Source of the DNA: DATKRB01 sp036501425
GTDB taxonomy: Bacteria > Actinomycetota > Acidimicrobiia > Acidimicrobiales > RAAP-2
Direction: 5' to 3'
NCBI GenBank assembly: GCA_036501425.1
Contig: DASYAI010000034.1
Span: 1 to 63,794, forward strand
Length of the DNA stretch: 63,794 nucleotides
The notes under the pieces were generated by a model. The model saw nothing but the letters and a program-made list of their open reading frames with translations, was not told the origin of the DNA and ran no database searches. Position 1 is the first letter of the stretch. Each line of letters starts with the position of its first letter. Shown piece by piece: positions 15,849-24,484 of this stretch. A program made the position numbers and the translations under genes.

Positions 15849-17701
15849 GCCCGAGCCGGGGCGCCGCCGGGGCGAGTCTCCTCGGCTGGGTCACGGCGAG
15901 CCTCGTCGGCAGGGCCACGGCGGGCGTCGTCGGCGGGGTCACGATCGCCCTGTCGATCCCGCCCTTCGGCGACTGGGCGCTCGGACCGATCGGTGCCGGG
16001 ATCGTGGCGTGGGCCATCGCCGATCGATCGGTCCCCCGGCGGGCCCTGGCCGGGCTCAGCGCCGGGCTCGGGTGCTTCGGACTGGGCCTGTGGTGGGCCG
16101 GGTCCTTCAACTGGTACGGGGCGGTCGTCCTCGTCGTGGCCGAGAGCCTGTCGATGGCCGCCGCTGCGGCCCTGGTCCCGGCGGGACGCGGCCGCCTGCC
16201 GGCCCTGGTCGGGGCGTTCACCCTGGCCGAGGCGGTGCGCGACCGCTGGCCCTTCGGCGGGCTCCCCCTGGGTGGGGCGTGGCTCGGCCAGGCATCGGGA
16301 CCCCTCCTGCCCGCCGCCCGGATCGGTGGGCCACTGCTGCTCACCGCCCTGGTGTGGGCCGCCGGAGGAGCCGTCGCCGTCCTCGTCGGCCGGCTCGGGT
16401 CAATCGGAGCCCACCATCCTGGATCGGGGCACCCGGGCCGCGCCGATCGGTTGACCACACCGCGTCGGTCGGTCGCGCCGGATCGATGGCCGACGCCGGG
16501 TCGGTCGGTCACGCCGGATCGATGGTCGACGCCGGTTCGGCTGCTCGGCCCCCTGGCGGTCGTGGGCGCGGTGGCCCTGGTGGCGGGCGCCGGGGCGCTG
16601 GCCCCGGCCGGCGGGCGTCCGGTCGGCCGGGTCGACGTGGCGGCGGTGCAGGGTGGGGGCCGGCGTGGGCTGCACCAGTCCGAAGTGGCGGCGAGCACCG
16701 TGCTGCACGCCCAGCTGGCGGCCACCGAGCCACTGGCGGGCCGCCGCCCGCACCCGGAGCTGGTCCTGTGGCCCGAAGACGTCGTGGCGGTGACGGGCAC
16801 CCTGCGAGGCAGCACCGCGGCGGTCCAGATCGCGGACCTGGTACGCCGCCTCGATGCGACGCTGGTCGCCGGGGTGACCCGCATCGTGTCGCCTACCGCC
16901 TTCCGCAACGAGGCGGTGGCCTGGGCACCCGACGGCTCGGTGATCGGCGCGGTCGAGAAGGTGCACCGCGTGCCCTTCGGGGAGTACGTGCCGGACCGGG
17001 GGTTCTTCTCCCACCTGGCCGACCTGGCGGAGGTCCCGCTCGACGAGGTGCCCGGGCGGCGGACCGAGGTCCTCGACACACCTCCGGGCCGCCTCGGGGT
17101 GATGATCTCCTACGAGGTGTTCTACGCCGGGCAGAGCCGGGGGCCGGTGCGGGCCGGAGCCGAGCTGCTGGTGGTGCCGACCAACACCGCCTCGTACGCC
17201 ACCGGGCAGGTCCCGGCCCAAGAGGTGGCGGCGGACCGGGTGGCGGCCGTGGAGGCCGGGCGGGCGCTGGTGCAGGCGTCGCCCACCGGCTTGTCGGTCA
17301 TCGTGACCCCTTCCGGCCAGGTCGCGGCCGCCGGTCCCCTCGGTCCGGCCGCCGTCGTCCGGGGGGTGGTGGGGCTGCGGACGGGCTCGACGCCCTACGT
17401 CCGCGTCGGCGACGGTCCCCTGCTGGTCGTGGCCGGCATCCTGCTGATGGGCGGTTGGGCGACTGCGCTGAGACGACGCCGCCCCGGTGCTCGACTCGGG
17501 AACGGTGCTCGACTCGGGAACGGCGCCGGGCCCGAGGACGGTGCCGGGCCCGAGGAGCCGGTCAGTCGTAGTAGCCGGAATGGATATAGACGCACGGGAT
17601 CCCCTCCTCCACGAACATGGCGTGGTTGGAGGGGTCGTCTTCCAGGGCCAGGCGCAGGTCGAAGCCGAAGGCGCGCAGGTCACGCACGGTCTGGCGCTTG
17701 A
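15845..17701 (+). CDS. lnt: Apolipoprotein N-acyltransferase-like protein with Ser in place of the catalytic Cys
   Basis: 618 residues. The N-terminal half has about six helices, then a polar linker with TPxRSVxPDRW repeats (200-230), another helix and a nitrilase-like domain. Of the Lnt triad, Glu is present in LVLWPED (about 311) and Lys in VEKVHRVPFGEYVP (about 372), but the nucleophile site reads VMISYEVFY, with Ser (about 422) instead of Cys. Family Lnt adds the third acyl chain to lipoproteins; whether this variant is active is open. The GTG overlaps the hemY stop. The last 47 codons run antisense into the HAD gene, after four 6-residue repeats. Confidence 0.8.
   Translation: MSPSRGAAGASLLGWVTASLVGRATAGVVGGVTIALSIPPFGDWALGPIGAGIVAWAIADRSVPRRALAGLSAGLGCFGLGLWWAGSFNWYGAVVLVVAESLSMAAAAALVPAGRGRLPALVGAFTLAEAVRDRWPFGGLPLGGAWLGQASGPLLPAARIGGPLLLTALVWAAGGAVAVLVGRLGSIGAHHPGSGHPGRADRLTTPRRSVAPDRWPTPGRSVTPDRWSTPVRLLGPLAVVGAVALVAGAGALAPAGGRPVGRVDVAAVQGGGRRGLHQSEVAASTVLHAQLAATEPLAGRRPHPELVLWPEDVVAVTGTLRGSTAAVQIADLVRRLDATLVAGVTRIVSPTAFRNEAVAWAPDGSVIGAVEKVHRVPFGEYVPDRGFFSHLADLAEVPLDEVPGRRTEVLDTPPGRLGVMISYEVFYAGQSRGPVRAGAELLVVPTNTASYATGQVPAQEVAADRVAAVEAGRALVQASPTGLSVIVTPSGQVAAAGPLGPAAVVRGVVGLRTGSTPYVRVGDGPLLVVAGILLMGGWATALRRRRPGARLGNGARLGNGAGPEDGAGPEEPVSRSSRNGYRRTGSPPPRTWRGWRGRLPGPGAGRSRRRAGHARSGA
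17486..17557 (+). repeat. Four 18-bp tandem units at the 3' end of lnt
   Basis: Two identical units GGTGCTCGACTCGGGAAC (from 17486 and 17504) are followed by two related units ending CCGAGGAC and CCGAGGAG (from 17522 and 17540). They encode GARLGN, GARLGN, GAGPED and GAGPEE. They end 4 bp before the stop of the convergent HAD gene. Confidence 0.85.
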
Positions 17702-18071
17702 ACTCGGTCACCCGGGCGTAGGTCCCCCGGGCCCGCATGACCAGCAGGTCCCAGCGCAGCCCGTAGCGGTCGAGCCAGGCCAGCGTCTGGGGCTGGACCC
17801 GGTGGGGACGGCCCGTCAGCAGCACGACGTGGAGGGCCGGGTCGAGGAGTTCCACCAGCCGGGCGATCTCCTCGACCACCGGGTCGTCGCCGCACGCCTC
17901 GAAGAACGCCCGCCAATCGCGCTGGTCGCTCTCCAAAAAGTGCTGGCGCCCGGTGGCATCGGACAGCACACCGTCGATGTCGAACACGACCGCCCGCCCC
18001 GCCCCGACCGCTCCGGCCCGCCACTGCCAGTGCTCGGGAACGGAGGGCTGCGCGTCCATGTGGGCGTCCAT
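17562..18071 (-). CDS. HAD-superfamily phosphatase
   Basis: 169 residues. HAD motif I is VVFDIDGVLSDATGR (nucleophile and acid/base Asp). Motif II is VVLLTGRP, motif III the basic TEFKRQTVRDL, and motif IV ALEDDPSNHAMF. This resembles the small phosphatase domain seen in bacterial polynucleotide-kinase-like and App1-like proteins; the substrate is unknown. The ATG at 18071 is supported by GAGGAG upstream; a second ATG is at 18059. The gene is divergent from the DUF2156 fusion gene and its 3' end overlaps lnt by 140 bp in the convergent direction. Confidence 0.8.
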   Translation of the reverse strand: MDAHMDAQPSVPEHWQWRAGAVGAGRAVVFDIDGVLSDATGRQHFLESDQRDWRAFFEACGDDPVVEEIARLVELLDPALHVVLLTGRPHRVQPQTLAWLDRYGLRWDLLVMRARGTYARVTEFKRQTVRDLRAFGFDLRLALEDDPSNHAMFVEEGIPCVYIHSGYYD

Positions 18072-18128
18072 CTCGGGGCTCCTCGGGTCCGTCCTCCCCG
18101 GCCCGGAGCCGGCGCCGGGCCGCCCTGC

Positions 18129-18134
18129 AGCATA
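18129..18134 (-). promoter_or_regulatory. -10 box TATGCT for the HAD gene
   Basis: TATGCT on the minus strand lies 57 nt upstream of the HAD ATG, in the 108-bp divergent gap. On the plus strand the weaker CACGAT ends 8 nt before the ATG of the 1087-residue fusion gene. Confidence 0.4.
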
Positions 18135-18179
18135 GGCGCGGCCTGCTCGGCCCCCCGGGGCGTGCCACGATAGGCGGGC

Positions 18180-21100
18180 ATGGCGCTCTCCCCCGGCGCG
18201 CTCGGAGCACCCGGGCCGGACGCAGAGGTGCGACCACCAGTAGGAACGGGGATCGGGGCGCGGACGGCGACCGCGACGGCGACCGCGACCGCGACCGCGG
18301 GAGCCACGGCGACCGGGCCGGCGACGGCCGCTTGGCCCGGGCCCGGGCCGGCGATTGAGCTGGGGCGGGACACCGAGCCGCACTGGGTCGACCGACCGCT
18401 GGACCCACTCGGGCCGGGTGACATCCCCGTCCCCCTGGGCCGGCGGGTGATGGTGCTGAGCGACCTGGTGCTGCCCCCCGAGGCCACCCCGGCGTCGGGC
18501 GCCGTGGCCGGCGATCTGGCCGGGGTGCTCGACCGCTGGCAGGGCCCCGGGGTGGTGGTCGTCTGCGGGAACCTGTTCGACCTGCGGGGGGGCGCCGGGG
18601 GCCCCGCCGGTGCCGGGGGCGCCGCGCTGACCGTGCGCGCCGCGCTGGCGGCCCACGGTGCCCTGGTCGAGGCGGTCCGCCGGTTCGCCGGCCGCCCGGA
18701 CTGCCGGATGGTGGTGCTCCCCGGGTGGCGCGACGCGGCGCTGGGCCTCGACCCCGGGTGCTCGACGATGCTCGAGGCGCTCGGGATGGAGGTCCGCGAC
18801 CACGTGGACCTGGTCCTGAGCACGGCCGCCGGGGAACGACGGGTGCTGGTACGCGCCGGGCGGCCGGCGACGACGCCTGCCCCCGGTCCCGGGGCAACCG
18901 ACGGTGCCCGAGGGGCCGGGCGACCCTGGTTGGTCGGCGTCGGCCAGCTGGAGGACCCCGACGCCTCGGGCCGCTTCGTCACCTCCCGCCTCCTCTACCG
19001 ACGACTGGGCGCCGTCTTCGTCTGGGTGGCCCTCCTGCCGGTGCTGGCGGCCAGCGTGCTGCGCCTGCCGGTGGTGTTCGCGGCGCTCGAGCGGCTGCTC
19101 GGTCACCGCACCGGGCCCCGCCGGGCCCTGGCCCACGCCTACGCCGCCAGCTGGCCCGACCGCGGCGCCTTCGCCCTCGGGGCGACGGCGGTGGTGATCG
19201 CCGTGATGGCCCTGGTCGTCGCCGCCGCCTCGCGCGTGGCGTGGCGGGCCCTCGGCGGCGACCCCCTGGGGTCCCCCTGGCCGCACCGACGATCCCGGCG
19301 CGCGGCGACCCCGGCGGCCGACCCCGACCGCGCCGGAGCCCTGCGCGTCGGGGCGCTGACCGCCGCCGGGGCGGCCCGCCAGGCGATCGCCCGGGGCGCC
19401 GCCGGGATGATCACCGGGGGCAGTCCGCGTCCGGAGCTCTCGCGCCTCGACCCGGGCTTCCACGCCGTCCCCGGGGCCTCCGCCGAGCTGGTGCGCGAGC
19501 ACACCGGGCGGGGCGGGCTCCCCCCGGTGTTCGCCCACCACCGCCAGGCCAGCTGGCTCGAGCTCGAGACCGGTGCCGATCTCCACGTGCGGCTGCTGGT
19601 CGGCGAGGGCGACCTGCCGACCAGCAGGCTGCTCGAGCGCCTCGTCAGCACCACCCGGGTGGTCAACGGCCACACCGCGGCGGCGGAGGTCCACCCGGCG
19701 CTGGTCGCCTCGTGGCCGCACGGCGCCACCTGGCCGGCGGGCGTCGAAGCGGCCGGCGAGCGCGGCCGGGTGCGCCGGACCCGCCGTCTGGCCGCCTGCG
19801 CCCTGTTCGCCGCCGGGGTAGTGGACCTCCTCGAGGCGGTGCGGCCCCCGCTTCGCAGCCACCTGCGCCTGATCGAGCAGTTCCTGCCCCTCGGGGTCTC
19901 CCAGGCCGCCGGCGCCCTGGTCGCGTTGGCCGGCGTGAGCTTGATGCTCCTGGCGCGCGGGGTCCTGCGTGGTCAGCGCCGCTCGTGGCTGGTGGCGGTC
20001 GGGCTGCTGTCGGCGACCGCCGCCCTGCACCTGATCCACGACGTCGACGTGCTGGGAGTGCTGGTTTCGGCGGCGGTGCTCGCCCTCCTGCTCGCCCGGC
20101 GGGCGCGCTTCGGCGCCGCTGCGGATCCGCGCTCGCTCCCTTCGGCGTTGGCGGTGCTGGTGGTCGGTGCGGCGGCGGCGGTCGGGGGCGGGGCCCTGGC
20201 GATCGGGCTCGACGGTGCCGTGCGCCGCCACGGGATGCCCCCGTGGCCCGAGGTGCTGGGCGCCGCAGCCGAGCGCCTGGTCGGCCTCCACACCGTCGCC
20301 CTGCCCGACTCGGTCGACGACTGGATCTCCCCCAGCCTGCTGGCGGTCGGGATGGCCCTCTGCGTGGTGGCATTGATCCTGTTCACCCGCCCGGTCGTGG
20401 ACCGGCGGCTGTCGGCCGCCCGGGCCGGTCCGCACCCGCGGGTCGCCGAGGCCCGGGCGCGCGACATCGTGCGGCGCCACGGCTCGGGCACCCTCGACTA
20501 CTTCGCCCTGCGCGACGACAAGCAGTGGTTCTTCCACCGCGACAGCCTGGTGGCGTACGCGGTGCACGGCGGGGTGTGCCTGGTCTCGCCCGACCCCATC
20601 GGCCCGGCGAGCGAGCGGGTCCAGGTGTGGCAGGCCATGCGCCGCTACGCCGACCGCCACGGGTGGGCCCTGGGGGTCACCGCAGCGGCTGAGGAGTGGC
20701 TGCCCCTCTACCGCGACGCCGGGATGCGCTACCTGTACATCGGCGACGAGGCGGTGGTCGACGTGACGTCGTTCCGCCTCGACGGCGGCCACATGAAGGG
20801 GCTCCGCCAAGCGGTCAACCGGGTCGGCCGCAAGGGCTACACCTTCGAGATCCTCGACCCGGCCCTCGTGGGGCCGGGCGGGGTGCCCGGGGTGACGGAG
20901 CTCATCGAGCGCAACCGCCGGGGGGACAACGAGCGAGGCTTCTCGATGACGCTCGGCCGGGTGTTCGACCAGCGCGACGGCGGGCTGCTCCTGGCGGTGG
21001 TCCGGGGGCCCGACGGGACGCCGGCTGCCGCCTGCCAGTTCGTGCCCTCGCCCGCCATCGGGGGCTACTCCCTCGACCTCATGCGCCGCGACCCCGGCGA

Positions 21101-21443
21101 GCACCCCAACGGCCTGCTGGACTTCGCGCTGGTCAACACCATCGAGCACGTGCGGGCGACGGGCGGCACCGGTCTCAGCTTGAACTTCGCCGCCATGCGC
21201 TCGGTGCTCGAGGGGGAGCACGGCGACGGCCTCACCCAGCGGGTCGAGCGCTGGGCCCTGCGCCGGCTGTCGGGCGCGCTGCAGATCGAGTCCCTGTGGC
21301 GGTTCAACGCCAAGTACGATCCGGCCTGGTCACCGCGCTACGTGGTGTGGGACTCGGCCGAGCAGTTCGTGCCCACTCTGGTGCAGATCCTGCGGACCGA
21401 ATCGCTGACCGATCTGCCGGTGGTCGGCCGGCTCTTCGGCTGA
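18180..21443 (+). CDS. Fusion of degenerate metallophosphoesterase, membrane helices and DUF2156 (MprF/LysX-like) domain
   Basis: 1087 residues. An Ala/Thr repeat (30-50) leads to a metallophosphoesterase-like core: MVLSDLVLP (about 91), VVVVCGNLFDL (126-135), VVLPGWRDAAL (178-188) and, after two helices (275-355), ITGGSPRPEL (411-420). At these places active enzymes have DxH, GDxxD, GNHD and GHTHxxE, so most metal ligands are lost. A bundle of helices follows (about 560-740), then a DUF2156 domain starting RHGSGTLDYFALRDDKQWFF and ending SLWRFNAKYDPAWSPRY. DUF2156 domains of MprF and LysX move aminoacyl groups from tRNA to lipids. A lipid-modification role in the membrane is inference. Confidence 0.75.
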   Translation: MALSPGALGAPGPDAEVRPPVGTGIGARTATATATATATAGATATGPATAAWPGPGPAIELGRDTEPHWVDRPLDPLGPGDIPVPLGRRVMVLSDLVLPPEATPASGAVAGDLAGVLDRWQGPGVVVVCGNLFDLRGGAGGPAGAGGAALTVRAALAAHGALVEAVRRFAGRPDCRMVVLPGWRDAALGLDPGCSTMLEALGMEVRDHVDLVLSTAAGERRVLVRAGRPATTPAPGPGATDGARGAGRPWLVGVGQLEDPDASGRFVTSRLLYRRLGAVFVWVALLPVLAASVLRLPVVFAALERLLGHRTGPRRALAHAYAASWPDRGAFALGATAVVIAVMALVVAAASRVAWRALGGDPLGSPWPHRRSRRAATPAADPDRAGALRVGALTAAGAARQAIARGAAGMITGGSPRPELSRLDPGFHAVPGASAELVREHTGRGGLPPVFAHHRQASWLELETGADLHVRLLVGEGDLPTSRLLERLVSTTRVVNGHTAAAEVHPALVASWPHGATWPAGVEAAGERGRVRRTRRLAACALFAAGVVDLLEAVRPPLRSHLRLIEQFLPLGVSQAAGALVALAGVSLMLLARGVLRGQRRSWLVAVGLLSATAALHLIHDVDVLGVLVSAAVLALLLARRARFGAAADPRSLPSALAVLVVGAAAAVGGGALAIGLDGAVRRHGMPPWPEVLGAAAERLVGLHTVALPDSVDDWISPSLLAVGMALCVVALILFTRPVVDRRLSAARAGPHPRVAEARARDIVRRHGSGTLDYFALRDDKQWFFHRDSLVAYAVHGGVCLVSPDPIGPASERVQVWQAMRRYADRHGWALGVTAAAEEWLPLYRDAGMRYLYIGDEAVVDVTSFRLDGGHMKGLRQAVNRVGRKGYTFEILDPALVGPGGVPGVTELIERNRRGDNERGFSMTLGRVFDQRDGGLLLAVVRGPDGTPAAACQFVPSPAIGGYSLDLMRRDPGEHPNGLLDFALVNTIEHVRATGGTGLSLNFAAMRSVLEGEHGDGLTQRVERWALRRLSGALQIESLWRFNAKYDPAWSPRYVVWDSAEQFVPTLVQILRTESLTDLPVVGRLFG
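18263..18299 (+). repeat. Hexanucleotide repeat (ACCGCG/ACGGCG)
   Basis: About six units of ACSGCG encode an alternating Thr-Ala stretch at residues 29-40 of the fusion protein. This is a slippage-prone tract within the gene. Confidence 0.7.
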
Positions 21444-21552
21444 TTCTCCGCCCAGCTGCTTCTCCGCCGGGCCTCGGACCGAACGCGAGCGCTGGCTTGA
21501 CCCGCTCCTCAGCATCCCGCCGGGGTTCGACGAGCGAGGAGCGGTCCGGCGC

Positions 21553-23031
21553 TCAGGCGGCCGGCCACGCGATCGTCTTGGTCTCGAGGTACTGCTCGAA
21601 GCCCTCAAGCCCGTTCTGTCGGCCCAGCCCGCTCGCCTTGTAGCCGCCATAGGGAGAATCGGCGCCGTACCAAACCCCGCCGTTCACCGAGAACGAGCCG
21701 GTGCGGATCCGGCGCGCCACCGCGGTGGCGCGCTCCACCGAGGACGAGTAGACGCCGCCCGACAGCCCGTAACCGCTGTCGTTGGCGACGCGGACCGCGT
21801 CGTCGTCGTCGTCATAGGCGATGACCACCAGGACTGGGCCGAAGATCTCCTCGCGGGCAATGGTCATGGTGTTGTCCACGTCCACGAAGAGGGTCGGCTC
21901 GACGTACCAGCCCCGGGGCAGAGCAGCCGGGCGATGGCCGCCGACTACCAGCCGGGCCCCCTCGTCGACACCCGTCTCGATGTACCCGAGCACCCGGTCG
22001 CGCTGCCTGGCGCTCACCAGCGGGCCCATGATCACGTCGTCGCGCTGGGGGTCGCCGTAGGGGACCATGCCCATGGCGGCGGTGATCAGCTCGACCCCCT
22101 CCTCGTAGCGCGCTCGGGGCAGCAGCAGGCGCGACTGCACCGCGCATCCCTGGCCGGCGTGACCGCAGACCCCGGCGGCGCCGGGGACGACCGCAGAGAA
22201 GTCCGCGTCGTCGAGGACGATCATGGCCGACTTCCCGCCGAGTTCGAGGAACACTCGCTTGAGGGTGGCCGCACCCTTCTCCATAATCCGCTTGCCAGTT
22301 ACCGTCGAGCCGGTGAAGGAGATGAGGTCGACCAGCGGCGAGAGTGTCAGCTCCTCGCCCACCAGGTGGTCCGACGAGGTGACGACGTTGAAGACCCCGG
22401 CGGGGATGTCCGTCCGCTCGGCGACCAGCCGACCCAGGCGGGTGGCGTTCCACGGGGTATCGGGAGCGGGCTTGACGATCGTCGTGTTGCCGGTGGCCAG
22501 CACCTGGCCCACCTTGTTGATCGTCACCTCGAAGGGGAAGTTCCACGGCACGATCGAGCCCACCACCCCGACCGGCTCCTTCCACACCGCCCGACGGTGG
22601 GTCGCCCCGAACAGGTTGCTCGGGGCCAGGTCCCGCTCCCAGGCGAACTCGTCGATCAACTTGGCCGGGTAGCGCAGGGCGTCACCGAGCGGCGTGTCGA
22701 GCTGGGCGCTGTAGGTGAGCATCCGCGGGCAGCCCACTTCGTCGATCAGCTCCTCGCGCAGCTGGTCGACCTCGGACTCGATCGCCGCCTGGAGCTGCTC
22801 GAGGCAGCGCTTTCGAAGGGCCCGGTTCGTCGCCCAGTCGGTCTCGTCGAATGCCCGGCGGGCGGCGGCGATGGCCCGCCGCATCTCGACGCCGGACGCG
22901 TCGGCCACGGGGCCGAGGATCTCCTCGTTGGCCGGGTTCACGTTGTCGAAGGTCTTGCCCGAGTCCGCCTCGACCAGCTGGCCGTCGATGAGCATCCGGA
23001 CCTCGGGGGTGTACTTCGGCGCGTCGGTCAT
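21553..23031 (-). CDS. NAD(P)-dependent aldehyde dehydrogenase
   Basis: 492 residues, normal for the family. Catalytic Asn lies in PWNFPFE (164), Glu in LELGGKSA (263) and Cys in GQGCAVQS (296). The coenzyme motif FTGSTVTGK is at 239-247. It oxidises an aldehyde to a carboxylate in the cytoplasm; the substrate is not evident. The ATG at 23031 has a good AAAGGA ribosome site 7 nt upstream. It sits downstream of the MftD-like and mycofactocin-coupled SDR genes on the same strand, which suggests that it takes the aldehyde made by the SDR. It may have its own promoter, as a 113-bp gap with repeats precedes it. Confidence 0.92.
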   Translation of the reverse strand: MTDAPKYTPEVRMLIDGQLVEADSGKTFDNVNPANEEILGPVADASGVEMRRAIAAARRAFDETDWATNRALRKRCLEQLQAAIESEVDQLREELIDEVGCPRMLTYSAQLDTPLGDALRYPAKLIDEFAWERDLAPSNLFGATHRRAVWKEPVGVVGSIVPWNFPFEVTINKVGQVLATGNTTIVKPAPDTPWNATRLGRLVAERTDIPAGVFNVVTSSDHLVGEELTLSPLVDLISFTGSTVTGKRIMEKGAATLKRVFLELGGKSAMIVLDDADFSAVVPGAAGVCGHAGQGCAVQSRLLLPRARYEEGVELITAAMGMVPYGDPQRDDVIMGPLVSARQRDRVLGYIETGVDEGARLVVGGHRPAALPRGWYVEPTLFVDVDNTMTIAREEIFGPVLVVIAYDDDDDAVRVANDSGYGLSGGVYSSSVERATAVARRIRTGSFSVNGGVWYGADSPYGGYKASGLGRQNGLEGFEQYLETKTIAWPAA

Positions 23032-23043
23032 CTGCCGGTCCTT

Positions 23044-23085
23044 TCGATGTAGGGCTCGATGTAGGGCGTCACGGGTCTGGTGACG
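23044..23085 (-). promoter_or_regulatory. Tandem repeat and inverted repeat in the aldehyde dehydrogenase leader
   Basis: TCGATGTAGGGC occurs twice in tandem on the plus strand (23044-23055 and 23056-23067). It adjoins the inverted repeat CGTCAC-7 nt-GTGACG (23067-23085). Both lie 13-54 nt upstream of the aldehyde dehydrogenase ATG and could be an operator. The cognate regulator is unknown; the TetR protein of the island is a candidate by position only. Confidence 0.45.
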
Positions 23086-23144
23086 AGCCGCCGAGCAGTC
23101 CCTGGCGTGCCCGGCACTTGGCGAGGTGCAGAGCAAATGCCCGA

Positions 23145-24317
23145 TCAGCAGTCATGGTTGAAGCCGGGTGGCACGATGAGATCGGTGGCCACGAGTTGGT
23201 CGACGGATGCCCTACCCAGCCCGAGGAGCGCCTCGTCAATACCGCTCCGAAGGATCTCGAGCACGTTCGTCACCCCCGCCTGTCCGTTGGCCGCCAGACC
23301 CCACAAGTAGGCTCGCCCGGTCAAGACTGCCCGAGCTCCCAGAGCCAGCGCCTTCACAACGTCGCTCCCCCTCCGGATTCCGCCGTCCAACAGCACCTCC
23401 AACTGGTCGCCGACCGCCTTCACGATCCCGGCGAGCGCTCGGATGGAGGCTGGGGTTCCATCGAGGTTGTTGCCTCCATGATTCGAGACCGAAATGGCAC
23501 TGGCACCGACATCGACCGCGCGCTGGGCGTCGTCGGAGCGGGTTATCCCCTTGATGAGGAACGGGCCGCCCCATTGTTCGCGCAGCCAGGCGACGTCCTC
23601 CCACGTGGGCGGAGGCGTCCGCATCCACTCACCGTAGGCGGCGAAGAACCCCGGGGGTGCTTCGCCAGGGTTCGCCATGTTGGGCGTCGTCAGCTCGGGC
23701 AGCTTGCGGCTACGGGCGTACTGTCGCAACCACTGCGGTCGCAGGAGCACCTCGGGTGCGAACCGAGCGATCGTCTTGAGATCCAATCGCTCGGGGATCA
23801 CCGGGCTTCCCCAGTCGCGCCGGGTGGCGAACGACCAATCGAGGGTGAGGATCAGCGCCTTGGCTCCGGCTCGCCTGGCCCGGTCTATCCGGTGCTCGAG
23901 CTGATCGCGGGTGCCGGCCCAGTACGTCTGGAAGAACGTCTGGGCATTGGCGCTCAGCACCTCCTCGATCGGCTTCGACGCGAACGAGCTCAGTCCGATC
24001 GCGGTACCTGCGGCCGCGGCGGCGCGGGCGACGGCGACCTCTCCATCTGGGTGCACCGCCTGAACACCGGTGGGAGAGATGATGACCGGAAAGGACAGGT
24101 CCTGCCCCAGGACCGTAACTCGCTGGTCCCTCGTCGGCGGCAGATCCGCGACGTGGGGCCTGAAACCCAACTCGCTGAATGCTCCGACGTTGTCACCGAG
24201 CGTGAGACCAAGCTCGGACCCGGCGAGAAGGGCGTCGTACACCGACTTCGGAAGCCGCCTTTTCGCGCGGCGCTGGGCCTCCGCGACGCTTTCGAACCAT
24301 TCGTTGGTGCTGGCCAC
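23145..24317 (-). CDS. mftD: MftD-family FMN enzyme (pre-mycofactocin synthase type)
   Basis: 390 residues. It has the FMN-dependent alpha-hydroxy-acid dehydrogenase barrel, with the MftD pattern WFESVAEAQRRAKRRLPKSVY at the start, ISPTGVQAVHPDGE, LTLDWSFATRRDWGSP and VSNHGGNNLDGTPA. The active-site His is residue 280. The Arg found three to four residues later in lactate oxidases is replaced by Asn, as in MftD. In mycofactocin synthesis MftD oxidises the AHDP intermediate to pre-mycofactocin. The other maturation genes are absent from the window, so it may be an orphan copy. The GTG start has AGGAG 5 nt upstream. Confidence 0.87.
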   Translation of the reverse strand: MASTNEWFESVAEAQRRAKRRLPKSVYDALLAGSELGLTLGDNVGAFSELGFRPHVADLPPTRDQRVTVLGQDLSFPVIISPTGVQAVHPDGEVAVARAAAAAGTAIGLSSFASKPIEEVLSANAQTFFQTYWAGTRDQLEHRIDRARRAGAKALILTLDWSFATRRDWGSPVIPERLDLKTIARFAPEVLLRPQWLRQYARSRKLPELTTPNMANPGEAPPGFFAAYGEWMRTPPPTWEDVAWLREQWGGPFLIKGITRSDDAQRAVDVGASAISVSNHGGNNLDGTPASIRALAGIVKAVGDQLEVLLDGGIRRGSDVVKALALGARAVLTGRAYLWGLAANGQAGVTNVLEILRSGIDEALLGLGRASVDQLVATDLIVPPGFNHDC

Positions 24318-24484
24318 GATTGCTCCTAGGTTGCCCCCCGATCGCTGCCCTACGACCGGTGGCGGATCCGGTTGCTCTCAGGCAGGACGAGCGCCACCTC
24401 GACGATGCGGGGTTCTGATCGAAGGGTCGGCGACGACCAGCCGTCGCGAGGATTGCCCTGCTGTCGGCGCCGGTCGTCGGATGG

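Noticed and set aside
23145..24317. L-lactate dehydrogenase (LldD) assignment
   Set aside because: The N-terminal pattern and the SNHGGNNLDG site match MftD rather than lactate dehydrogenases, which have Arg after the His.
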